Assembly: GCA_903859115.1 (NCBI GenBank)
Contig: CAIOLH010000229.1
Span: 1 to 5,702 of the forward strand
DNA: 5,702 nt
Origin: an uncultured Opitutia bacterium
GTDB lineage: Bacteria; Verrucomicrobiota; Verrucomicrobiae; Opitutales; UBA953
Direction: 5' to 3'
Shown: piece after piece, positions 1-5,702 of the stretch
Position numbering within the stretch: position 1 is the first letter of the stretch
Layout of the letters: every line of letters starts with the position of its first letter
Notes under the pieces: model-generated
Told to the model about the DNA's origin: nothing
Databases searched by the model: none
Seen by the model: the letters and a program-made list of their open reading frames with translations, nothing else
Position numbers and translations under genes: made by a program

Positions 1-105
1 GGCGCCGAAGCCCAGTTCGACCAGTTTATTGGAGACGAAGTCGGCAAGCTCTTCGGCTGTGCCCATAAACTCGTCGTCATTAAGAATGGCTGATGGCTTT
101 AACAT
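1..105 (-). CDS. Partial gene, N-terminal 35 residues of an unrecognised protein
   Basis: Reading leftwards from an ATG at 105-103, the frame stays open for 35 codons to the window edge. The peptide begins MLKPSAILNDDEFMGTAEEL and continues as an acidic, probably amphipathic helix ending KLVELGFGA. I do not recognise a family; it is not a PII (GlnK) start, which would have been expected next to an amt gene. No clear Shine-Dalgarno precedes the ATG. It lies beyond the terminator of amt1, so it is probably transcribed separately from somewhere within 106-220. The opposite strand is also open over the same bases (1-93, ending in TGA) in codon register, so the coding strand is not certain. The minus strand is preferred because it has a start codon and a plausible helical peptide. 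Confidence 0.42.
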   Translation of the reverse strand, partial: MLKPSAILNDDEFMGTAEELADFVSNKLVELGFGA

Positions 106-122
106 GGCGTGCGTTAATTCAA

Positions 123-138
123 GACAGTCTACTGTCAA
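123..138 (-). promoter_or_regulatory. Small palindrome overlapping a TTGACA hexamer; possible operator/-35
   Basis: Bases 123-136 form an inverted repeat with 6-bp arms (GACAGT/ACTGTC) around two bases. On the minus strand it overlaps a perfect TTGACA (138-133) that lies 27 bases upstream of the ATG of the leftmost gene. No convincing -10 hexamer is found at 16-18 bases; the best candidates there are poor. This could be a repressor site on a weak promoter or simply chance. Confidence 0.22.
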
Positions 139-220
139 CAATTCTCAAATGGCAATATCTTTATGACATACAGGGGTTTCTGATTCTTAGCAGCGCGAGA
201 GGGGAGTGGGGGAGTGGCAA

Positions 221-249
221 ATAAAAAGGCCGCTCATTGCTGAGCGGCC
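221..249 (-). terminator. Intrinsic terminator of amt1
   Basis: A perfect 9-bp GC-rich stem (GGCCGCTCA at 228-236, TGAGCGGCC at 241-249) with a 4-base loop is followed on the minus strand by TTTTTATTT (227 leftwards). It starts 28 bases past the amt1 stop codon, the normal position for a rho-independent terminator. On the plus strand the tract after the stem is weaker (TTTGTTAATTT), so some activity in the other direction is possible, but the main direction is leftwards. Confidence 0.88.
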
Positions 250-277
250 TTTGTTAATTTATAATCCTAAGATTAAA

Positions 278-1774
278 TTAGGAGTTATAATTGTAACCTT
301 CTTCACCGTGATCGGTGATGTCCAAGCCACGTGCTTCTTCTTCTTCAGTGGGACGAAGACCGACGAGAGCCTTCACCACGTAAGCGAGAATTAGTGTAGC
401 TGTGAGCGAGAGCACCAGGGTTACAGCGATGGCTTTGAATTGTTCGCTGAGCAGAGTGTTACCCACGACGTCCTTAAGATTAGTTAGGAGATTTGGGTTA
501 GCGTCTGCAGTGGCGAGTACACCCGTCATGATTGCACCTAAGGTACCACCGACGGCGTGAACACCGAAGGTATCGAGCGCGTCATCGTAGCCGAGTTTAG
601 CTTTGAGGTAAACCACAGCGAGGAAGGGAACAACACCGGCGAGTACACCGATGAGAACGGCACCGTTAGCGGTGACGAAACCAGTTGCAGGAGTGATCAC
701 AACGAGACCAGCCACAGCGCCCGAGCAGAAGCCGAGTACGGAAGCGTGACCGCGGAGAATCCATTCAAGAGCAGCCCAGGTGAACGCAGCGACAGCAGCA
801 GCGAGTGTGGTCGTCATGAAGGCTTGGGAAGCAACACCGTCAGCAGCAACCGCTGAACCAGCATTGAAACCATACCAACCTACCCAGAGCATTCCGGTAC
901 CGATTGCGCAGAGAACCATGCTGTGAGGAGCCATCGATTTCTTGCCGAAACCAATACGAGGTCCGAGGATGATACACAACAGGAGTGCGGACCAACCTGA
1001 GGTCATGTGAACCACGGTGCCACCTGCGAAGTCGATCGCTTTGATAGCAGCTTTGGCATTCCATACGCCATTCATGTCGCCAGTGATACCCCAGATAGCG
1101 TGTGCCATAGGGAAGTAGACGAGGAACATCCAACCAGCCATGAAGAGCATGAGGGCGGAGAATTTCATACGTTCAGCAATCGCACCCACGATTAGGGCAG
1201 GAGTGATGATCGCGAACATCAACTGATACATCGCGAATACGTTTTGGGAAGTCCAGTAAGCGTAGTCGGTATTAGGCAGAGAGTTTACTCCGTTTAGGAA
1301 GAAGTATTCGCTACCACCGAAGATGTGACCGAGTAAGGTTCCATCGAAGCTTTTACCGAAGACGAAGGAATAACCGACTGCCCACCAGAGGATGGTGACT
1401 AATCCGGCCAAGCCAAAGCATTGTGCGATGACGGAGAGGACGTTCTTGCTACGAACTAAACCGCCGTAGAACAGGAAGAGACCAGGCAAGGTCATGAATA
1501 AAACCAGCGCAGCACAGATCATCATGAATCCATTATGACCTGGACCTGAGGTGCTTGCGGCTGCTGTGGTTAATCCAGTTGGGATTACACCTTTAGCATC
1601 TTTTAAAGCTGCGGAAGGATCTCCGTTGCCGAGGTAGGCTTCGAGACCAGCTACGCGCTGTTCTAAAGACGGCGCGGGTGGCGGCGTTGCGGGTTTAGCT
1701 TCTTCAGCGGCGGCTGCCCAGTAGGGCATCGCTGCGAGAGCAAGGATGGTTAGGGTTCTTAATAATGTTTTCAT
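278..1774 (-). CDS. amt: Ammonium transporter (Amt/MEP/Rh family), long N-terminal form
   Basis: An inner-membrane ammonium channel, expected to work as a trimer that takes up NH4+/NH3 when nitrogen is scarce. The 498-residue protein opens with a signal peptide (cleavage near AAA|EEA, residue 23), as in E. coli AmtB. A Pro-rich, partly helical periplasmic extension (about 24-80) follows, then about 11 membrane helices (82-472). Key AmtB residues are visible: W228, D248 in AIDFAGG, twin histidines H256 and H406 (150 apart, as H168/H318), F187, F303 and S307 in GFNAGS, and D398. Y183 sits where AmtB has F103. The tail GLRPTEEEEARGLD...HGEEGYN matches the cytoplasmic end that binds PII in this family; no glnK is in the window. 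The ATG at 1774 is preferred because it begins the signal peptide. Codons are biased (GGT, GCT, TTC, CTC, AAC), suggesting high expression. A sigma-54 promoter lies just upstream and a terminator just downstream. Confidence 0.97.
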   Translation of the reverse strand: MKTLLRTLTILALAAMPYWAAAAEEAKPATPPPAPSLEQRVAGLEAYLGNGDPSAALKDAKGVIPTGLTTAAASTSGPGHNGFMMICAALVLFMTLPGLFLFYGGLVRSKNVLSVIAQCFGLAGLVTILWWAVGYSFVFGKSFDGTLLGHIFGGSEYFFLNGVNSLPNTDYAYWTSQNVFAMYQLMFAIITPALIVGAIAERMKFSALMLFMAGWMFLVYFPMAHAIWGITGDMNGVWNAKAAIKAIDFAGGTVVHMTSGWSALLLCIILGPRIGFGKKSMAPHSMVLCAIGTGMLWVGWYGFNAGSAVAADGVASQAFMTTTLAAAVAAFTWAALEWILRGHASVLGFCSGAVAGLVVITPATGFVTANGAVLIGVLAGVVPFLAVVYLKAKLGYDDALDTFGVHAVGGTLGAIMTGVLATADANPNLLTNLKDVVGNTLLSEQFKAIAVTLVLSLTATLILAYVVKALVGLRPTEEEEARGLDITDHGEEGYNYNS

Positions 1775-1789
1775 GGCATGTCCCTAATC

Positions 1790-1805
1790 GCAATGGTTGT
1801 GCCAA
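1790..1805 (-). promoter_or_regulatory. Sigma-54 (-24/-12) promoter of amt1
   Basis: On the minus strand TTGGCAC (1805-1799), five bases AACCA, then TTGC (1793-1790) match the RpoN consensus TGGCAC-N5-TTGC, with GG and GC at the required spacing. The expected start of transcription, 12 bases past the -12 C, is near 1778, only about four bases before the amt1 ATG. Sigma-54 promoters need an enhancer-binding activator such as NtrC, which fits a nitrogen-scavenging transporter. The activator itself is not in the window. Confidence 0.88.
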
Positions 1806-1888
1806 GTAGCCTGGATGATGCCGAACCGCTATTTTTGATTAAAATTAAACTTTAAGCTCAAAAAAGCCTGTCACTTTTCGAGCAAATC

Positions 1889-1905
1889 GTGGTTTTATAA
1901 ACCAC
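1889..1905. promoter_or_regulatory. 17-bp palindrome upstream of amt1; candidate activator site
   Basis: GTGGTTT (1889-1895) and AAACCAC (1899-1905) are perfect inverted arms around TAT. The centre is about 119 bases upstream of the predicted amt1 start, within the usual range for sigma-54 enhancer sites. It does not match the enterobacterial NtrC half-site (GCAC...GTGC). It also lies 34-50 bases past the amt2 stop codon, but no T-tract follows on the minus strand, so a terminator role is less likely. Confidence 0.35.
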
Positions 1906-1938
1906 AAGACTGGGCTGACTCGATTTAAGGTTTAGGCA

Positions 1939-3216
1939 TTAACCGTGATTATAGCCTTCTTCGCCGTGGTCAGCGATATCGAGTCCTTGCGCTTCTTCCT
2001 CTTCGGTGGGTCTCAGGCCAATCGTTTTTTGAACGACTAAAGCAATGAGAGCAGTGGCCACTATCGAAAGAAGAATGCAAACACCCATCGCGATTAACTG
2101 ACCTTTAATTACGGATGATACAATTCCTTCTGTTGCTGGATTTACTTGTGGGGAAACGAGTAGGGCAGTGGCGATTGCGCCGATGGTGCCGCCGACTCCA
2201 TGCACGCCAAAAGTATCTAACGCATCATCGTATTTCAATTTGCTCTTTAAGTACGAGCAAGCCGCGTAAGAAAGTACGCCTGCTAACACACCGATTAATA
2301 CTGCAGAACCCGTGCTGACAAATCCAGCAGCGTTGGTGATCGTGGCGAGTCCGGCGATTGCGCCCGAGCACAATCCGAGCACCGATGGTTTGCCTCGATG
2401 AAAAATTTCCACCACTGCCCACGCCAATGTTGCGGCCGCTGCGCCCAGCGTGGTAGTTAAAAATGATTGTACGGCGATGCCATCAGCGGCGAGCGCTGAT
2501 CCTGCATTAAAGCCATACCAGCCTGCCCAAAGTAAGCCTGTACCCAGTACACATAAGACCATGCTGTGTGGAGGCATGGCACGTTTACCAAAGCCTTCGC
2601 GCGGACCCACGATGAGACAGAGAATAAGTGCCGACCAACCTGATGTCATGTGCACGACGATTCCGCCCGCGAAATCGATGGCCTTGAAAGTGGATTGCGC
2701 GTTAGCGATTCCAGAAAAATCTCCCGACTGTCCCCACACGGCGTGAGCCATCGGGTAATAAACAAGTAGCGTCCAAATCGCAGAAAATAACATCACCGCA
2801 GAAAATTTCATACGCTCAGCTACTGCACCGATGATTAAAGCGGGAGTGATGGCTGCGAACATTGCCTGGAAGATAGCAAAAGTCCCCGAGGAGATTCTTC
2901 CATCATAGTTGCTCGCACCCGCACCGATACCCGCGAAACCGAAGTGCTCGGTACCTCCGAAGATATGACCGAGGTTTGATCCCGCGAGCGATGTGCCAAA
3001 GACCAGACTGTATCCAAAGCCCCACCACATGAGTATTCCCATCGCGGTCAGCGCCAGACACTGTGCAGCGATCGACAAAACGTTTTTGCTTCGAACAAGT
3101 CCGCCGTAAAAGAGGAACAGTCCAGGGATGCACATCACTAAAACAAGTGCGGCGCTCACAAGCACCCACGCATTGTCTCCGGCGTTTATAGTCGAGGTAG
3201 TAGCAAAAATAAGCAT
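1939..3216 (-). CDS. amt: Ammonium transporter (Amt/MEP/Rh family), second paralogue
   Basis: A second ammonium channel, 425 residues from the ATG at 3216, lying 164 bases upstream of amt1 on the same strand. It has about 11 membrane helices and lacks the long periplasmic extension; the mature part begins near INAGDNAWVLVSAALVL. Counting from the ATG, key residues are W161, D181, twin histidines H189 and H339 (150 apart), the F116/F120 pair in FQAMF, F236 and S240 in GFNAGS, and D331. The tail again carries GLRPTEEEEAQGLD and HGEEGYN. The frame stays open upstream to a GTG at 3258, but a sigma-54 promoter lies inside that stretch, so the ATG at 3216 is chosen. No Shine-Dalgarno is visible before either start. 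Codon use is mixed, unlike the biased amt1. No clear terminator follows, so read-through into amt1 is possible. An ordinary nutrient transporter role is most likely; a sensor role cannot be excluded. Confidence 0.95.
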   Translation of the reverse strand: MLIFATTSTINAGDNAWVLVSAALVLVMCIPGLFLFYGGLVRSKNVLSIAAQCLALTAMGILMWWGFGYSLVFGTSLAGSNLGHIFGGTEHFGFAGIGAGASNYDGRISSGTFAIFQAMFAAITPALIIGAVAERMKFSAVMLFSAIWTLLVYYPMAHAVWGQSGDFSGIANAQSTFKAIDFAGGIVVHMTSGWSALILCLIVGPREGFGKRAMPPHSMVLCVLGTGLLWAGWYGFNAGSALAADGIAVQSFLTTTLGAAAATLAWAVVEIFHRGKPSVLGLCSGAIAGLATITNAAGFVSTGSAVLIGVLAGVLSYAACSYLKSKLKYDDALDTFGVHGVGGTIGAIATALLVSPQVNPATEGIVSSVIKGQLIAMGVCILLSIVATALIALVVQKTIGLRPTEEEEAQGLDIADHGEEGYNHG

Positions 3217-3231
3217 GATGCTTTTTATTAA

Positions 3232-3247
3232 GCAAAGTTTGTGCCAA
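3232..3247 (-). promoter_or_regulatory. Sigma-54 (-24/-12) promoter of amt2
   Basis: On the minus strand TTGGCAC (3247-3241), five bases AAACT, then TTGCT (3235-3231) match the RpoN consensus TGGCAC-N5-TTGCW throughout. Transcription should begin near 3220, four bases before the ATG at 3216. This would exclude the GTG at 3258 as a start for this transcript. Activator sites, if at the usual distance, would fall in or near the start of the divergent barrel gene. Confidence 0.9.
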
Positions 3248-3317
3248 ATTTTAAGCACGCTTACTAACCCACTTGCTTTCGAATAAATTAAGGATAAATA
3301 AGTTAATATTAATACTA

Positions 3318-4205
3318 ATGCTGACTAAAATACGACAACTTGCTATAATTTGTGCAATTAGTTCGCCTCTGGTTGCCGCCGAAGTGACTCCTGCCAAGCC
3401 TTGGATCGTGATGTTGGACTGGCAGAATGAATCCAAAGAGGTGGTTTCGCATTCAAGCGTCGCAGGCAGCTACGGACGAAGTCGCTCAGGCCTCGAAGCG
3501 ATTTATAAAACAGATAATAGTGTCATTGATTTAGAATATTATAATTATACCCACGATTTCTCCGGAGCCCTCGCTTCCTCAGATCGCCAGTTTGGCAAGA
3601 CTAGCGATTTAATGATCACGGGATTTAAGCAATGGAACTGGAATGAAAAATATGCCGTTCAATTAATTTACGCGCTGGAATCAGCCAAAGAAGATTCACT
3701 GAGCCTCTCGGATGGATTTCGCTGGGGCCTAGGCGGCGCTGCTCGCTGGAGACCTGAAGCGGAAACGGATTTGTCGATTGGTGTATTACTGGAAGATCGT
3801 TTTGAAAACAGCCTCCTTCTTATTCCTTATATCAAATTAATTTGGTCGCCCTGTCGTTATGCCGAAGTCGAATTGCGCGTGAATGGCTTACAAAATGGTT
3901 TAATTGTGCGTAGCTTCTTAACGGAAAATAAATCGACCACTCTGGATTTCACCTTCGCTTACGAAACTTTAAGTTTCCAATTAGCTGATACGGCTTACGG
4001 CAGCCGCGCGGTCGCTATCGGTGAAGCGGTAGCACGCGTGGGTCTTACACAGTTTCTTGAAAGCTCCGGCACATGGTTTGTACGTGGTACGCTGGAGTGG
4101 ACTCCCATGAGTCGTTACACTTATAATCACGACAGTGAAACTCAGGCCGTCTTTCAAACCAGTAGCCGCGTGGGCTTAGCTGCCCGCGTAGGTGCTCGCT
4201 TCTAA
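3318..4205 (+). CDS. Probable outer-membrane beta-barrel protein
   Basis: A 295-residue secreted protein from the ATG at 3318. Residues 1-21 form a signal peptide (MLTKIRQLAI, hydrophobic core, then SPLVAA|EVTP). The rest has no long hydrophobic helix but many short stretches of alternating hydrophobic and polar residues with aromatic girdles, such as YAVQLIYAL, TDLSIGVLLEDRF, AEVELRVNGL and TWFVRGTLEWTP. It ends VGLAARVGARF; a terminal Phe is the usual signal for barrel insertion by BAM. The layout resembles the DUF6268 type of barrel proteins, but that is from memory of the style and unproven. The frame runs back to a TTG at 3273, but the signal peptide supports the ATG. No good Shine-Dalgarno is seen; AAGGA at 3290-3294 is too far. 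It is transcribed away from amt2 and ends 8 bases before the ABC ATPase gene. Function and ligand are unknown. Confidence 0.8.
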   Translation: MLTKIRQLAIICAISSPLVAAEVTPAKPWIVMLDWQNESKEVVSHSSVAGSYGRSRSGLEAIYKTDNSVIDLEYYNYTHDFSGALASSDRQFGKTSDLMITGFKQWNWNEKYAVQLIYALESAKEDSLSLSDGFRWGLGGAARWRPEAETDLSIGVLLEDRFENSLLLIPYIKLIWSPCRYAEVELRVNGLQNGLIVRSFLTENKSTTLDFTFAYETLSFQLADTAYGSRAVAIGEAVARVGLTQFLESSGTWFVRGTLEWTPMSRYTYNHDSETQAVFQTSSRVGLAARVGARF

Positions 4206-4213
4206 TTTTTCCG

Positions 4214-4939
4214 ATGCCGCCTTATCTTCAATGGGTTGAGGCTGATGTTTCCTTCGGAGACCAGAAAATTTTAGAATCACTTTCGCTGTCCGTTGAAGCG
4301 GGTGAATTTATTTCCATCTTAGGTCCGTCGGGTTGTGGTAAGTCGACTCTCCTCAGAGTCGCTGCTCAACTCCAAGCTTTATCAGCAGGCGAGTATCACT
4401 GCGCGGCTCACGAGCAGGGTTTTGTTTTTCAAGAGCACACGTTATTGCCCTGGCTCAATGCTCAAGAAAATGTGGAATTGCCGATGACATTGCGTGGTGA
4501 AAATGCCAAAAAAATTTCTCAACAAAGTCTAAGTCTCTTGGCGATGGTGGGATTAGAGGGCAAAGAAAAATCTTACCCCGATCAGCTTTCGGGCGGTATG
4601 CGGATGCGCGTTTCGCTCGCTCGAGCACTCGCCCTCTCGCCTGCATTACTTTTATTGGATGAGCCCAGTGGGGCCTTGGATGAAATGACGCGCAATCAGC
4701 TGAATGATACATTGGTAAACTTACATCAGACTCTTAATTTCACGGCACTGCATGTGACGCATAGCGTGCACGAGGCCGCTTACTTGGCTGACCGCGTATT
4801 TATTTTAGGCGGGCAGCCGGCGAGAATCATTAAGGAGTTGCGCAATCCATTGCCGCGACCCCGACGTGCCGAGATGCGAGATTCTTTGGACTATCACCAC
4901 TTTACGGTAGAATGTGCACGGGCTTTAAGATTAAGTTAA
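4214..4939 (+). CDS. ABC transporter ATPase, nitrate/sulfonate/taurine (NitT/TauT) type
   Basis: A 241-residue cytoplasmic ATPase that would power an inner-membrane importer. All motifs are present in order: Walker A GPSGCGKST (37-45), Q-loop Q73 in VFQEHTLLPW, signature LSGGM (125-129), Walker B LLLLDE (145-150), D-loop GALD (153-156) and H-loop H183. The pattern VFQ..TLLPW, LSGGMRMRVSLARAL and DEPSGALDEMTR is that of SsuB/TauB/NrtD-like proteins; the substrate cannot be read from the ATPase. GALDEMTR is preceded by Ser where Phe is usual (DEPFGALD). The ATG follows the barrel gene stop after 8 bases with no Shine-Dalgarno, suggesting coupled translation. No permease or periplasmic binding protein is visible; the next gene is a lyase. 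Its partners must be elsewhere or this is a remnant of a dispersed operon. Nothing suggests that it is broken. Confidence 0.92.
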   Translation: MPPYLQWVEADVSFGDQKILESLSLSVEAGEFISILGPSGCGKSTLLRVAAQLQALSAGEYHCAAHEQGFVFQEHTLLPWLNAQENVELPMTLRGENAKKISQQSLSLLAMVGLEGKEKSYPDQLSGGMRMRVSLARALALSPALLLLDEPSGALDEMTRNQLNDTLVNLHQTLNFTALHVTHSVHEAAYLADRVFILGGQPARIIKELRNPLPRPRRAEMRDSLDYHHFTVECARALRLS

Positions 4940-4980
4940 CTTCAACTTACTTAACTTATAGGGGTTTAACGATTACTAGG

Positions 4981-5702
4981 ATGTCTCCCAAATTACAGTC
5001 CATTCTCGGTGTACTCTTTTTTGTGATACCTTTGTCGGCTCGCGAGATTCTCGTTAAAAACGATATTCAATTTAAAGCCGCTTTAAGTGCAGCAGCGAGC
5101 GGCGATGTGGTTTTGGTCGAGAGCGGTACTTATTCTAATATTGATATTAAATTTGCTCGTGCGGGAACGGAGAGTCGCCCCTTGATCGTAAAAGCGAAAG
5201 TTCCTGGCGAAGTGATTTTAGATGGATCCTCAGTCTGCGATTTTAATTTTCCTTACACGGTCGTGGATGGTTTATTCTTTTATAAAGGATCGATTAATCC
5301 GGGGGAGAGCGAAGATAACTCCGTCATAAAATTTAGTTCTCATCATGGCGTTCTGAAAAATGTGGCGATTGTAGACTATAATCCGTCCGACTTTAAAACG
5401 TCCTACTATTGGGTATTTTTTGCGGGAAGTAACAACACGGTCGACCATTGTTATTTCAAAGGGAAAAATAATAAACAACCCCTCGTCGGAAATGCGATTG
5501 ATGAAAGTCGCTACAATGCGGTGAAGTTTTCCTATTTTAAGAATATACCTTATCTGGTGTGTAATGGTCGGGAAAATATTCGCGTCTGGGGTTCAGGAAA
5601 ATTTGACGAGAAGGGCAAGGATGGAGCTTACTTCACGGTCGAAGGAAATCTTTTTGACCATGCCGATGGTGAAGGAACCGAGATCATCTCTCTTAAATCC
5701 AA
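4981..5702 (+). CDS. Secreted PL6 polysaccharide lyase (alginate lyase/chondroitinase-B-like), N-terminal 240 residues
   Basis: Open from the ATG at 4981 to the window edge. Residues 1-20 are a signal peptide (cleavage near PLSA|R). The rest reads as a right-handed parallel beta-helix: the N-terminal repeat ILVKNDIQFKAALSAAASGD...GTY (23-51), then N-T-V-D-H-C-Y-F-K-G-K-N-N (152-164), NGRENIRV (195-202) and a conserved block ending EIISLKS (234-240). In chondroitinase B and PL6 alginate lyases the Lys of this block is the catalytic base, here K239; the catalytic Arg would come after the edge. The acidic Ca-ligand pair is ExE in chondroitinase B but here E231-G-T-E234, with one extra residue. 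The enzyme should cleave uronate-containing polysaccharide by beta-elimination outside the cytoplasm; alginate or chondroitin cannot be decided. Codons are AT-richer than in amt1. The ATG follows the ATPase gene by 41 bases, with only AGG touching the start. Confidence 0.88.
   Translation, partial: MSPKLQSILGVLFFVIPLSAREILVKNDIQFKAALSAAASGDVVLVESGTYSNIDIKFARAGTESRPLIVKAKVPGEVILDGSSVCDFNFPYTVVDGLFFYKGSINPGESEDNSVIKFSSHHGVLKNVAIVDYNPSDFKTSYYWVFFAGSNNTVDHCYFKGKNNKQPLVGNAIDESRYNAVKFSYFKNIPYLVCNGRENIRVWGSGKFDEKGKDGAYFTVEGNLFDHADGEGTEIISLKS

Noticed and set aside
1..93. Plus-strand open frame ending in TGA, opposite the leftmost gene
   Set aside because: It is in codon register with the minus-strand frame, so it is expected to be open if that one is. 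It has no start in the window, no recognised family and no terminator after it. It remains a possible alternative.
155..170. TGGCAATATCTTTATG, resembling a plus-strand sigma-54 site
   Set aside because: The -12 part lacks TTGC and there is no suitable gene downstream on that strand.
557..856. 99-codon plus-strand frame inside amt1
   Set aside because: It lies wholly within the well-supported amt1 gene and has a low-complexity, Glu/Ser/Asn-rich product typical of an antisense shadow.
3252..3263. TAAGC-AC-GCTTA palindrome just upstream of the amt2 -24 box
   Set aside because: Arms of 5 bp are too short to separate from chance, and the position (about -37) is unusual for a sigma-54 activator site.
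3340..3360. TTGC-N10-GCAA and TAATT-N5-AATTA dyads about 130 bases upstream of the amt2 start
   Set aside because: The position would suit an activator site, but the sequence encodes the barrel signal peptide, the arms are short and AT-rich, and they do not resemble the palindrome upstream of amt1.
3251..3436. Minus-strand frame across the start of the barrel gene
   Set aside because: It overlaps the signal peptide region of the barrel gene and has no family resemblance; its product is probably an antisense shadow.
4932..4958. 8-bp inverted repeat TAAGTTAA/TTAACTTA after the ATPase gene
   Set aside because: The stem is almost all A/T and overlaps the stop codon, with no T-tract after it, so it would be a poor terminator. 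It is probably chance in AT-rich sequence.

Overview
The window suggests a Gram-negative bacterium with an outer membrane. Three things point that way: a signal-peptide-bearing beta-barrel protein ending in phenylalanine, two sigma-54 type promoters, and a secreted polysaccharide lyase of the PL6 type. The overall flavour (tandem Amt transporters with the C-terminal pattern GLRPTEEEE...HGEEGYN, a PL6 lyase of the EGxEI(I/V)SLKS kind, few Shine-Dalgarno sites) would fit Verrucomicrobiota, for example Opitutae, or a relative. That placement is inference from protein style, not a proven assignment.

Left part, minus strand. A gene fragment (1-105, no recognised family) runs off the left edge. It is separated by a strong intrinsic terminator (221-249) from two tandem ammonium transporter genes that read leftwards: amt1 (278-1774, 498 aa) and, upstream of it, amt2 (1939-3216, 425 aa from the preferred start). 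Both keep the twin-histidine pore and the other key Amt residues. Each has a near-perfect -24/-12 sigma-54 promoter (TTGGCAC-N5-TTGC) directly in front of its start codon, so the pair is very probably controlled by nitrogen status through a sigma-54 activator. In both genes the -12 C lies exactly 16 positions upstream of the A of ATG. This predicts mRNAs with leaders of only about four bases. It also shows that the longest open frame of amt2, starting at a GTG at 3258, is over-extended, because the promoter would lie inside it.

Right part, plus strand, divergent from amt2. A probable outer-membrane beta-barrel protein (3318-4205) is followed after 8 bases by an ABC transporter ATPase of the nitrate/sulfonate/taurine type (4214-4939). 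After 41 bases comes the N-terminal part of a secreted PL6 alginate lyase/chondroitinase-B-like enzyme (4981 to the right edge). The close spacing suggests one transcription unit, but no permease or binding protein for the ATPase is present. The link between ATPase, barrel and lyase is therefore positional only.

There is no gene-free stretch over 300 bases. The gaps are 106-277 (terminator and a small palindrome), 1775-1938 (amt1 promoter and a 17-bp palindrome) and 3217-3317 (amt2 promoter). No RNA gene, CRISPR array, insertion sequence or origin was seen. I found no wholly new system. The most noteworthy signal is the pair of matching sigma-54 promoters with near-zero leaders.
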